The notes under the pieces are model-generated. The model ran no database searches. It was not told the DNA's origin and saw only the letters and a program-made list of their open reading frames with translations. Positions 16,505 through 24,615 of a stretch of 64,000 nucleotides of DNA are shown here, piece by piece. A program made the translations under genes and the position numbers. How positions within the stretch are numbered: the stretch's first letter is position 1; every line of letters begins with the position of its first letter. The DNA is from Eubacteriales bacterium (GTDB lineage Bacteria; Bacillota; Clostridia; Oscillospirales; Oscillospiraceae): NCBI GenBank assembly GCA_030536515.1, contig JAUNPV010000012.1, positions 1-64,000 of the forward strand, written 5' to 3'.

Positions 16505-18328
16505 TTACCCTGCCTGCTCGAACTGGCTGTTGTACAGCTCTGCGTAGAAGCCGCCCTGGGCCATCAGGGCCTGGTGGCTGCCGCTTTCGATGATGTCGCC
16601 GTCCTTCATCACCAGAATCAGGTCGGCGTTGCGGATGGTGGACAGCCGGTGGGCGATGACAAAGGAGGTGCGGCCTGCCATCAGCTTGTCCATGGCGCTC
16701 TGAATCAGGGCCTCCGTGCGGGTATCCACCGAGCTGGTGGCCTCGTCCAGAATCAGGATGGGGGCGTTGGCAATCATGGCCCGGGCAATGGTAATCAGCT
16801 GCTTCTGGCCCTGGGACAGGCTGGCGTTGTCCCCCAGCACGGCGTCGTAGCCCTGGGGCAGGGTCATAATATAGTGGTGCAGACCCACAGCCTTGCAGGC
16901 CCGGACCACCTGCTCATCGGTGACGTCCTCCTTGGAATAGACGATGTTCTCCCGGATGGTGCCCTCGAACAGCCAGGTGTCCTGCAAAACCATGCAGAAC
17001 TGGCTGCGCAGATTCTCCCGGGTGACGGACCCGGTGGGAACGCCGTCAATGCAAATCTCACCGGCATCGGTCTCGTAAAAGCGCATCAGCAGGTTCACCA
17101 TGGTGGTCTTGCCTGCGCCGGTGGGGCCTACGATGGCGATTTTCTGACCGGCCTTCACCTGGGCGGAGAAATCGTGGATGATGGTCTTTTCCGGGGTGTA
17201 GCCAAAGCGGACATGGCGGAATTCCACATCCCCCCGGACCTTTTCAAGCTGGCCCGTCTTGCCGGTTTCGTCCTCCATTTCCTGCTCGTTCAGGAATTCA
17301 AACACCCGCTCGCAGGCGGCTGCGGTGGACTGCAAACTGGTGACGGCCTGGGCCAGCTGGGACAGGGGCTGGGTAAACAGCCGGACGTACATCATAAAGG
17401 CCACGATAACGCCGAAGGTAATCTGCCCCTTCATGGCAAGCAGTGCTCCCACGATGCACACGGACACATAGCCGAAGTTTCCCACAAAGCCCATCAGCGG
17501 CTGCATCAGGCCGGACATGAACTGGCTTTTCCAGGCGCTGTCGTAGAGGCGGCGGTTCATCTCCCGGAAGGCCGCCACCGCCCCCTTCTCCCCGTTGTAG
17601 ACCTTCACCACATTGTGCCCGGCGTAAGTCTGCTCGATGTGGCCGTTGATGACACCCAGCTCCCGCTGCTGGCGCATGAAATACTTCTGGGAGTGGGCGA
17701 TAATGGTCATCATCAGGCCAAAGCCCAGCAGACTGGCGGCAATGGCGGTGACGGCCATCAGGCCGTTGGTGGTGAACATCATCAGCAGCACGCCCACAAA
17801 GGTGGTCGCCGCCGTCACCATGCCCCCCAGGCTCTGGTTCAGGGTCTGGGCGATGGTGTCCACATCGTTGGTCACCCGGGACAGGGTGTTGCCGATGGAG
17901 GTGGAGTCAAAATACCGCAGGGGCAGCCGGTTGATTTTCCTGGAAATATCAGACCGGAGGCCCCGGGAAACCGCCTGGGTCACATAGGCCATAATCTGCC
18001 CCTGGAGCAGGCTGAAGGCCCAGCTGCACAGGTACAGCACAACCAGGCTCCAGCAGACCGCCTGGGCCGCCGGAACGTCAATGGCGCCGTTCAGGCCGGC
18101 GGCAATCAGGTCCGTAATCTGGGACAGCTTGTCCGGCCCGATGATGTGCAGCACCGAGCCGGCGGTGGCCAGCACCAGGGCGGCCAGGATATAGGGCAGG
18201 TATTTTTTGCAGTAGGCTGCCAGCTGGCCGATGGCCTTGCCGAAGTCGTTGGGCTTTTCGCCGGGGCGGCCGGGGCCGCCGGGGCCGCCGTGGGGGGGAC
18301 GGCGGCGGTATTCGTCTTTCTCAGGCAT
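16505..18328 (-). CDS. ABC exporter, fused permease-ATPase (subunit B)
   Basis: 607 residues from the ATG at 18328 (GGAGG upstream; the upstream TTG is less likely). An N-terminal Arg/Gly/Pro-rich tail of about 30 residues precedes six membrane helices (about 45-340). The nucleotide-binding domain has Walker A (IVGPTGAGKTT), signature (NASLSQGQKQLITIARAM) and Walker B (PILILDEATSSVD). Its partner starts 8 bp inside it, and together they form a heterodimeric multidrug- or lipid-type exporter. The ABC signature begins LSQGQ, one of the two half-sites normal in heterodimers. Confidence 0.9.
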   Translation of the reverse strand: MPEKDEYRRRPPHGGPGGPGRPGEKPNDFGKAIGQLAAYCKKYLPYILAALVLATAGSVLHIIGPDKLSQITDLIAAGLNGAIDVPAAQAVCWSLVVLYLCSWAFSLLQGQIMAYVTQAVSRGLRSDISRKINRLPLRYFDSTSIGNTLSRVTNDVDTIAQTLNQSLGGMVTAATTFVGVLLMMFTTNGLMAVTAIAASLLGFGLMMTIIAHSQKYFMRQQRELGVINGHIEQTYAGHNVVKVYNGEKGAVAAFREMNRRLYDSAWKSQFMSGLMQPLMGFVGNFGYVSVCIVGALLAMKGQITFGVIVAFMMYVRLFTQPLSQLAQAVTSLQSTAAACERVFEFLNEQEMEDETGKTGQLEKVRGDVEFRHVRFGYTPEKTIIHDFSAQVKAGQKIAIVGPTGAGKTTMVNLLMRFYETDAGEICIDGVPTGSVTRENLRSQFCMVLQDTWLFEGTIRENIVYSKEDVTDEQVVRACKAVGLHHYIMTLPQGYDAVLGDNASLSQGQKQLITIARAMIANAPILILDEATSSVDTRTEALIQSAMDKLMAGRTSFVIAHRLSTIRNADLILVMKDGDIIESGSHQALMAQGGFYAELYNSQFEQAG

Positions 18329-20084
18329 TTTCAATCTCCTCCTTTGTCAGCTGGGACTGGGCAATTTCCAGGTACACGGGGCAGCTTTTCAGCAGCTCCC
18401 GGTGGGTCCCTTGACCCACCACCCGGCCCTCGTCCAGCACGATAATCCGGTCGGCATCCACAATGGTGCCGATGCGCTGGGCCACGATGAGGCTGGTGGC
18501 GCCGCTGGTCTGCTCCCGCAGGGTTTTTCTCAGAATACGGTCGGTTTTGTAGTCCAGGGCGGAGAAGGAGTCGTCAAAAATGTAAATCTCCGGCTGGCGG
18601 CACACCGCTCTGGCAATGGCCAGCCGCTGCTTCTGGCCGCCGGACACATTGGTGCCGCCCTGGGCAATGGGCGCGTCGTAGCCGCCCTCCATTTTGGAGA
18701 CAAACTCCTGGGCCTGGGCAATGGCGACGGCTCTGCGTATCTCCTCCGGTCCCGCCGGGGCCCGGCCGTTTTCGCCGTAGGTCACGTTGGAGGCCACCGT
18801 GCCGCTGAACATCACCGCCCGCTGGGGCACATAGCCCAGCTTGTTGTGCAGGGCCTCCTGGGTGTAGCGTCGGACATCCACGCCGTCCACCAGAACCTGG
18901 CCCTCGGTTGCGTCGTAAAACCGCGGCACCAGGTTGATGAGGGTGCTCTTGCCGGAGCCGGTGGAGCCGATGAAGGCAACCGTTTCCCCCCGGTGGGCGG
19001 TGAAACTGACATCGTGGAGAATGTCGTCCTCGGCGTCGGGATAGCGGAAGCTCACATGGCGGAACTCCACCTCCCCCTGGCAGTCTGCCGGGGAGGCGGT
19101 GACGGTGCCGTCCAGAATCCGCTCCCGGGTGTCCAGCACCTCGTTGATGCGCTTGGCGGACACGGCGGCCCGGGGCAGGATGATGAAGGTCATGGTCAGC
19201 AGCATGAAGGCCATAACCACCTGCATGGCGTACTGGGAGAACACCACCATGTCGGAAAACAGGTTCAGCCGCGCCATGCCCGAGGCCCGGTCAATGAGAA
19301 TCAGGCCAATCCAGTAAATGGCCAGGCCCAGAGAGGACATGAGCAGGGTCATGTTGGGCTGCATGAAGGCCATGGCCCGGCTGGTGAACAGGTGGTTGCC
19401 GGTGAGCTCTGCGTTGGCTTTTTCAAATCTCGCCTGCTGGTAGTCCTCGGCGTGATAGGCCCGGACCACCCGCAGACCGGTGAGGTTCTCCCGGGTCACC
19501 CGGTTTAGGTTGTCGGTGAGCCTCTGGATGGCTTTGAATCTGGGCATGGTCAGGGAAATCAGCACCGCCAGCATGGTCACCAGCACCAGCACCGTGCCGC
19601 CGGTGGCCGCCGTCCAGGCCCAGCCCTTGCCGGCAATCTTGCCAATGGCCCAGACGGCCATAATGGGGGCCTTGATAATGGCCTGCAGGCCCATGGTCAC
19701 GCACATCTGAATCTGGTTGATGTCGTTGGTGGTGCGGGTGATGAGGCTGGCGGTGGAAAAGCCGCTGACCTCCTCCATGGAAAAGGACATGGTCTTACTG
19801 TAGACCCGCTCCCGCAGCCGCATGGCCAGCCCGGCTGCCACCTGGGCCACCAAATAGCCCACAATCACCGCCGACAGGAGGCTGCCCAGGGCGCACAGCA
19901 GCATTTTGCCCCCGGCAAGCAGAATCTGGCTCATATCGCTGCCGGGGGTCTGGACCAGGCGGGTAATCTCGGACATATAGTCCGGCATCCGAAGGTCCAG
20001 CCACACCTGGGCCACGATGAACCACAGGGAAACGAAAATCCGGCCCCAGTCCTTTGTTTCAAGATATTTGATGATTTTCAGCAT
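18321..20084 (-). CDS. ABC exporter, fused permease-ATPase (subunit A)
   Basis: 587 residues from the ATG at 20084 with GGAGG six bases upstream. Six membrane segments (about 10-320) precede a nucleotide-binding domain with Walker A (FIGSTGSGKST), signature (GTNVSGGQKQRLAIARAV) and Walker B (EIYIFDDSFSALD). The Walker B is followed by Asp-Ser, not Glu-Ala: the catalytic glutamate is replaced by Asp (FDDSFS). This is the degenerate half-site usual in one member of asymmetric heterodimeric exporters. First gene of a three-gene operon. Confidence 0.9.
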   Translation of the reverse strand: MLKIIKYLETKDWGRIFVSLWFIVAQVWLDLRMPDYMSEITRLVQTPGSDMSQILLAGGKMLLCALGSLLSAVIVGYLVAQVAAGLAMRLRERVYSKTMSFSMEEVSGFSTASLITRTTNDINQIQMCVTMGLQAIIKAPIMAVWAIGKIAGKGWAWTAATGGTVLVLVTMLAVLISLTMPRFKAIQRLTDNLNRVTRENLTGLRVVRAYHAEDYQQARFEKANAELTGNHLFTSRAMAFMQPNMTLLMSSLGLAIYWIGLILIDRASGMARLNLFSDMVVFSQYAMQVVMAFMLLTMTFIILPRAAVSAKRINEVLDTRERILDGTVTASPADCQGEVEFRHVSFRYPDAEDDILHDVSFTAHRGETVAFIGSTGSGKSTLINLVPRFYDATEGQVLVDGVDVRRYTQEALHNKLGYVPQRAVMFSGTVASNVTYGENGRAPAGPEEIRRAVAIAQAQEFVSKMEGGYDAPIAQGGTNVSGGQKQRLAIARAVCRQPEIYIFDDSFSALDYKTDRILRKTLREQTSGATSLIVAQRIGTIVDADRIIVLDEGRVVGQGTHRELLKSCPVYLEIAQSQLTKEEIENA

Positions 20085-20183
20085 ACGGAACCTCCACGCA
20101 AAGTATGTATTCAGCATACAATACCGTTTTCAAGCAGAAATGAACCAAAATTCAATTTTTTGTGAACGCCGCCGGGCAGCAAA

Positions 20184-20211
20184 ACGCCCCCGGAGGTCCG
20201 GGGGCGTTTTT
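20184..20211 (-). terminator. Terminator of the ppx-ppk operon
   Basis: ACGCCCCCGG/CCGGGGGCGT stem with an AGGT loop, A-run on the left and T-run on the right. It lies 13 bases past the stop at 20224. Confidence 0.85.
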
Positions 20212-20223
20212 GCCAGTGAAGCA

Positions 20224-20415
20224 TTACTCCTCTGCGGGAGCCTCCACAGGGGCGGCGTCGGTGCTGAACACCAGGATTGCCTTGGCGGAGTTGGTGATGG
20301 ACATGGTCACCAAAGCGTAGCCCTGGGCGGCCATTTTGTTTGCCTCTGCCTCCACGGCGGCGGCCATTTCCTTGGTCTTGGGTGCATAGTTGATGATAAC
20401 AGTTTTGTAAGTCAT
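20224..20415 (-). CDS. Small uncharacterised protein
   Basis: 63 residues from the ATG at 20415, with AGGAGG eight bases upstream. Reads MTYKTVIINYAPKTKEMAAA, then ANKMAAQGYALVTMSITNSA and a Glu/Ala/Pro tail. The pattern (K.V......, A.E.N..A..GY.LV..S.T) resembles the small DUF4177-type proteins that describe a strand-helix-strand unit. It starts 26 bases after ppk and shares its terminator, so it is probably the third gene of the polyphosphate operon. Function unknown. Confidence 0.65.
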   Translation of the reverse strand: MTYKTVIINYAPKTKEMAAAVEAEANKMAAQGYALVTMSITNSAKAILVFSTDAAPVEAPAEE

Positions 20416-20441
20416 GGTTTGTTCCTCCTGTTTCAAATGTA

Positions 20442-22580
20442 TCACGGGCGCAGCCGCCGGACCAGCTGGCGCAGCTGCCCGCCCAGAGAGTTTGTCAGTC
20501 TCCTTTTCGCCGGGACGAAAGTAGTCTCGGCGTGGATGGAGCAGTCCATAAAATGCTGCTGGCAGTCAAAGGTATTGTACAGCTGGCCGATTTTCCGGCT
20601 GTACTTGCCGTTGGACATGAGGAAGCTGGCCTTTGCGTTGTCCTTCAGCTGGCAGTTCAGAATCCACATCAGCTGCTCCTTCCGCTCCGGGTCATGGACC
20701 GGGCAGGCAATCTCCACCCGCCGCAGCTGATTGCGGGTCATCAGGTCCGCAGAGGAGATGTAGAGCTTGGCCCCGGGTCCCTTGCCGAAGCAGTAGATGC
20801 GGGCGTGCTCCAGGTAGCGTCCGACGATGCTGGTCACATGGAGATTGTCCGTATAGGTGGGCACGCCGGGCAGAATGCAGCAAATGCCCCGGACAATCAG
20901 CTGTATCTCCACCCCGGCCCGGGAGGCCTCCATCAGCTTGTCGATAATCTGCCGCTCGGTGACGGAGTTGACCTTCATGCAGATATAGCCGTCGGTCCCC
21001 AGGGCAATCTGCTCGTCAATCAGGCGGAAGATGGCAGGCCGGATGCCGGTGGGAGCCACCAGCAGCTGCCGGTACTCCCCTGCCAGGTTGTTCACCAGCA
21101 TATTCTGGAAAAAGACGGTGCCGTCCTCGCCGATGGTCTGGTCGGCGGTCATGATGCTCAGGTCCGTGTACTGGGCGTTGGTTTTCTCGTTGTAGTTGCC
21201 GGTGCCGATTTGGGTGATATAGCTGAGCCTGCCCCGGTTTTTCATGGTGATGAGGCAGATTTTGCTGTGGCACTTGTAGTCCTCGATGCCATAGACCACC
21301 TGGCAGCCGGAGTCCTCCAGCAGCTTTGACCAGGTGATGTTGTTGGCCTCGTCAAACCGGGCCCGCAGCTCCATCAGCACGATGACCTCCTTGCCGTTCT
21401 CCGCCGCCCGGCACAGCATTCTGGCAATCTTGGAGGAGGATGCCAGGCGGTAAATGGTAATCTTGATGGAGATGACATCGGGCCGCTCTGCGGCCTCGCT
21501 CAGCAGCTTTAAGAAGGGGTCCACGGAGTCGAAGGGGTAGAACAGCAGCAAATCGTGGCTCTGAATCTGCTCGATGACGCTGTGCTCCCGGCTGATGTCC
21601 TCGGGCCACCGGGGGGTATAGGGCGGGTAGAGCAGGGTCTGCTGCTTCTGGGGGGATATCTCCCCGGGCAGGGAAAAGACGTACTTCATGTTCAGCGGGC
21701 AGCTGTCAAAATAGATTTGATGCCTGCCCACCTTCACCAGCGCCGTCAGACGCTCCAGGAAGTCGGCGCAGATGGGGCGGCTGATTTCCAGCCGGACCGG
21801 GGAGAGGTGGTCCCGCTTTTTCAGCAGCTTCGACACCTGGCTGCGGAAGTCGATGTCGCTGTCCTCAAATTTTTCGCCGTCAAAGCTCAGGTCCGCATTT
21901 CTCGTGACGCTGATGACGCAGGACTCCGCCACCTCGTAGGCGCCAAAGAGGGTGCCGGAAAAATGCTGAATCAGGGTCTCCGTCCGGATGAAGCGCAGGT
22001 CGCTGCCGGGCAGCTTCACATAGGCGGCCACGGAATCCGGGGTGGGAATCAGGCCGATGGCGTTGCGCCCCTTTTTGTCCCGGAGCAGGGCGGCGATATA
22101 CAGCCGCTTGTTGGCCAGATGGGGGGCCGGGTGGTGGCTGCCGATAATCAGCGGCGAGAGCACCGGGGAGATGCCGGTTTTGTAAAACTGGCTGACATAC
22201 TCCGCCTCCTCCGGGCGCAGCTGGCTGTATTGCAGGTCCGAAATGCCCACCCGGTTCAGGTCCGACATCACCGAGGCGTAAATCTGCTTTTTCAGCTCGA
22301 TGAGGCCGGGGATGGTCTGGTAAATCTGCCGCAGCTGCTGCTGGGCGGTCATGCCGGACTTGTTGTCCCGTTCCTCCGGGGAAATCAGGGAGACATCGTA
22401 GAGGCTGCCCACCCGGACCATAAAGAATTCATCCAGATTGCTGGAGAAGATGGACAGAAATTTCAGCCGCTCCAGGGTGGGCACGGTCCGGTCGCAGGCC
22501 TCCTCCAGCACACGCTGGTCAAAGCTGAGCCAGCTCAGCTCCCGGTTTTGGGTGTAGGCGTATTCCACTGCCTCTGACAC
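20442..22580 (-). CDS. ppk1: Polyphosphate kinase 1
   Basis: 712 residues, full length. Starts at a GTG (22580) behind GGGAGGGG and overlaps the ppx 3' end by 46 bases. The N-terminal domain has RELSWLSFDQRVLEEA. The two phospholipase-D-like catalytic domains include ARFDEANNITW, CHSKICLITMKNRGRLSYIT (catalytic-type His in CHSK), GTGNYNEKTNAQYTDLS, LIVRGICCILPG and the second His region around ARIYCFGKGPGAKLYISSAD. It makes polyphosphate reversibly from ATP at the membrane periphery. Paired with an exopolyphosphatase-family gene upstream. Confidence 0.93.
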   Translation of the reverse strand: MSEAVEYAYTQNRELSWLSFDQRVLEEACDRTVPTLERLKFLSIFSSNLDEFFMVRVGSLYDVSLISPEERDNKSGMTAQQQLRQIYQTIPGLIELKKQIYASVMSDLNRVGISDLQYSQLRPEEAEYVSQFYKTGISPVLSPLIIGSHHPAPHLANKRLYIAALLRDKKGRNAIGLIPTPDSVAAYVKLPGSDLRFIRTETLIQHFSGTLFGAYEVAESCVISVTRNADLSFDGEKFEDSDIDFRSQVSKLLKKRDHLSPVRLEISRPICADFLERLTALVKVGRHQIYFDSCPLNMKYVFSLPGEISPQKQQTLLYPPYTPRWPEDISREHSVIEQIQSHDLLLFYPFDSVDPFLKLLSEAAERPDVISIKITIYRLASSSKIARMLCRAAENGKEVIVLMELRARFDEANNITWSKLLEDSGCQVVYGIEDYKCHSKICLITMKNRGRLSYITQIGTGNYNEKTNAQYTDLSIMTADQTIGEDGTVFFQNMLVNNLAGEYRQLLVAPTGIRPAIFRLIDEQIALGTDGYICMKVNSVTERQIIDKLMEASRAGVEIQLIVRGICCILPGVPTYTDNLHVTSIVGRYLEHARIYCFGKGPGAKLYISSADLMTRNQLRRVEIACPVHDPERKEQLMWILNCQLKDNAKASFLMSNGKYSRKIGQLYNTFDCQQHFMDCSIHAETTFVPAKRRLTNSLGGQLRQLVRRLRP

Positions 22581-23458
22581 AGATACCCCTCCCTTACGCC
22601 GTATTTGCTCACAAGCAGCTCCTCGCTCCGGAACAGCCGGAAAATATGCCGCAGAATAAGGGTCCCGGGCATGATGGTGTGAATCCGCTCCGGCTCGTGC
22701 TTGAGAATCAGCGACACCGCCGCCTGGTCCCCCCGGAGCAGGAAGTCGCAGAAGTCCTCAAACTGGCTTCCGGTCAGACGGCAGCAGTCATCGCCCAGGT
22801 CCAGGCGCTTCCCGGCCAGCTTCACCACCGCTCTGGCGGTGCCGCCCACGCCCACCAGGGCGCTGCGCTTGTCAAAGGGGAACAGCTTTTTGTCGTCGAT
22901 GTGGGCCTCGATGGCCGCCTCAATCCGCTTCTGGCTCTTTTCGCCGGGGATAATCTTCTTCACGCACTGCTTATACAGGTTCAGCGAGCCCACGCCGAAG
23001 CTGATGGCCGCCTCGGCCTGGCCGCCGTGAAAGGTGACCACCTCGGTGCTGGCGCCGCCGATGTCCACATAGGCCCCCCGCTGGACGGAAACGGCCTGCA
23101 TGGCCCCCAGGAAGCCATAGTCCGCCTCCTGCTCGCCGCTGAGAACGTCCACACTGTAGCCCGTGGCCCGTTCAATGGCCGCCACCGCCTCGTCGGTGTT
23201 CTGGACGTTTCGCAGGGAGGCGGTTGCAAACACCCTGGTTTTTTCAATGCCCAGGGCATCCAGAATCTCCCGGAAGGCCAGCAGCCCCTCATAGGCGCAG
23301 CGGATGCCCCCATCGGTCAGAGACCCCTGCTCCACATAGCCGGCCAGACCGGCCATGATTTTCTCCTTGAACAAAATTCGGAAATTGGCCCCCTCGGTTT
23401 CGTACACGCTCAGACGCATGGAGTTGGAGCCGATATCGATAATTGCCTGTTTCGTCAT
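22535..23458 (-). CDS. ppx: Ppx/GppA family exopolyphosphatase
   Basis: 307 residues from the ATG at 23458. ASKHA-fold motifs: phosphate 1 AIIDIGSNSMRLSVYE, the catalytic-type Glu in VLSGEQEADYGFLGA, phosphate 2 YVDIGGASTEVVTF, and ALVGVGGTARAVVKLA. It is the short form with only the ASKHA core, without the C-terminal HD-like domain of E. coli PPX. It hydrolyses terminal phosphate from polyphosphate or pppGpp. The 46-bp overlap with ppk1 couples synthesis and breakdown. Confidence 0.9.
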   Translation of the reverse strand: MTKQAIIDIGSNSMRLSVYETEGANFRILFKEKIMAGLAGYVEQGSLTDGGIRCAYEGLLAFREILDALGIEKTRVFATASLRNVQNTDEAVAAIERATGYSVDVLSGEQEADYGFLGAMQAVSVQRGAYVDIGGASTEVVTFHGGQAEAAISFGVGSLNLYKQCVKKIIPGEKSQKRIEAAIEAHIDDKKLFPFDKRSALVGVGGTARAVVKLAGKRLDLGDDCCRLTGSQFEDFCDFLLRGDQAAVSLILKHEPERIHTIMPGTLILRHIFRLFRSEELLVSKYGVREGYLCQRQWNTPTPKTGS

Positions 23459-23600
23459 TGCCACCTACCTTTTCCGGTTATATTATACGTAATAAACCGG
23501 TTTTTTTGCATTGTAAATTGTATTATACCAGGGCAATGTAATTTTTTCGACCTGGGTTTTGTAAAATTTACTGCAAAACAGCGGCCCCGGGGCATGGTAT

Positions 23601-24482
23601 CTATTTTGTCTGGGGGCAGACGGTGCGGACGAACTGGCGGATTTCAAGCCTTGCCTCCCGGCTGGCGTTGGTGATGAGGTAGAGCCTGCGCTGCTGGACG
23701 TGGCACACAGGCAGGGCCGCCACCCGGTCAGACAGGTGCAGCAGCCCCTTCCAGTGCTCGGGGAAAATGGAAATGCCGGCGTTCTGCTCCACGAATTTCA
23801 GGTGGGTGATGGGGTCGCTGGATTTGCGGACGATGTTGGGCGTTTTTCCCTGGTCCGCAAACATCCGCATCAGGGCGGCGTAGTCCTTGTTCCGCTCGTC
23901 GGCGGCGATGACGGGGCACTCGCCGATGTCGCCAATCTCCAGGGCCTCCCGGCCGGACAGGGGATTGTCCCGGTTCACCAGGGCCAGCAGGGATTCGGCG
24001 GCCAGGGGGTAGCTTTTGATGGCCGCCGAGGAAAAGGGGCCGATGCAGAAGGCGGCATCCAGCTCCCCCTTCAGCAGCTTTTCCTCGCAGACAAAGTCCG
24101 TTTCGCTGAGGATATCCAGGGGAATGTCCGGAAATTCCCGGGAAAAGCGGTTCAGGAGCTTCTCAAAATCCAGCATTCCCGCCACGTTGGAGGCGAAGCC
24201 GACCCGCAGACCCCGCTGCCGCTGCCTGGCCCGAGCCAGGACCTCCATGGACTGCCGGTACCGCTCCAGCAGGTCCACCGCCTCCCGGTAAAACAGGTCC
24301 CCGAACTCCGTGGGAATCAGCCGGTTTTTCACCCGCAGAAACAGGGGGCTTTCCAGCTCCTGCTCCAGCCGCTGGATCATCTTGGACAGGCCCTGCTGGG
24401 AAATGGCGATTTGCTTCGCCGCCTCCGTCAGATTCCGCTGCCGATACACGGCGACAAAGGATTCAAGCTGCCGGAAATCCAT
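23601..24482 (-). CDS. LysR-type transcriptional regulator
   Basis: 293 residues from the ATG at 24482 (GGAGG eight bases upstream). Winged helix 1-60 (LESFVAVYRQRNLTEAAKQI, AISQQGLSKMIQRLE); effector domain about 90-290. It is divergent from the RACo-like gene at 24616, with both promoters in the 130 bp between, the classic arrangement for control of the neighbour and itself. A palindrome overlaps its own promoter. The inducer is unknown. Confidence 0.9.
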   Translation of the reverse strand: MDFRQLESFVAVYRQRNLTEAAKQIAISQQGLSKMIQRLEQELESPLFLRVKNRLIPTEFGDLFYREAVDLLERYRQSMEVLARARQRQRGLRVGFASNVAGMLDFEKLLNRFSREFPDIPLDILSETDFVCEEKLLKGELDAAFCIGPFSSAAIKSYPLAAESLLALVNRDNPLSGREALEIGDIGECPVIAADERNKDYAALMRMFADQGKTPNIVRKSSDPITHLKFVEQNAGISIFPEHWKGLLHLSDRVAALPVCHVQQRRLYLITNASREARLEIRQFVRTVCPQTK

Positions 24483-24507
24483 GGTATCCGCCTCCGTTTT
24501 TTCTTCC

Positions 24508-24532
24508 ATTATACCACAACGGAAAGTTGTGG
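24508..24532 (-). promoter_or_regulatory. LysR promoter with overlapping palindromic operator
   Basis: A minus-strand TATAAT at 24508-24513 is followed directly upstream by CCACAAC-GGAAA-GTTGTGG (24514-24532), two 7-base arms with a 5-base centre. This fits a LysR-type site and would allow autorepression. Confidence 0.6.
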
Positions 24533-24551
24533 CGCAACAAGAATTCTCTGT

Positions 24552-24580
24552 TTGAAACCACACTTTTTTTCCTGTACAAT
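24552..24580 (+). promoter_or_regulatory. Promoter of the RACo-like gene
   Basis: TTGAAA (24552-24557), 17-base spacer, TACAAT (24575-24580). It lies 20 bases from the LysR palindrome, so the regulator could act at both promoters. Confidence 0.7.
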
Positions 24581-24615
24581 AGAGTTATCAAAAAAATAAC
24601 AAAGGAGATACTGCC

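Noticed and set aside
16274-18445. 723-residue plus-strand ORF opposite the ABC exporter
   Set aside because: Shadow; the minus strand has all ABC motifs.
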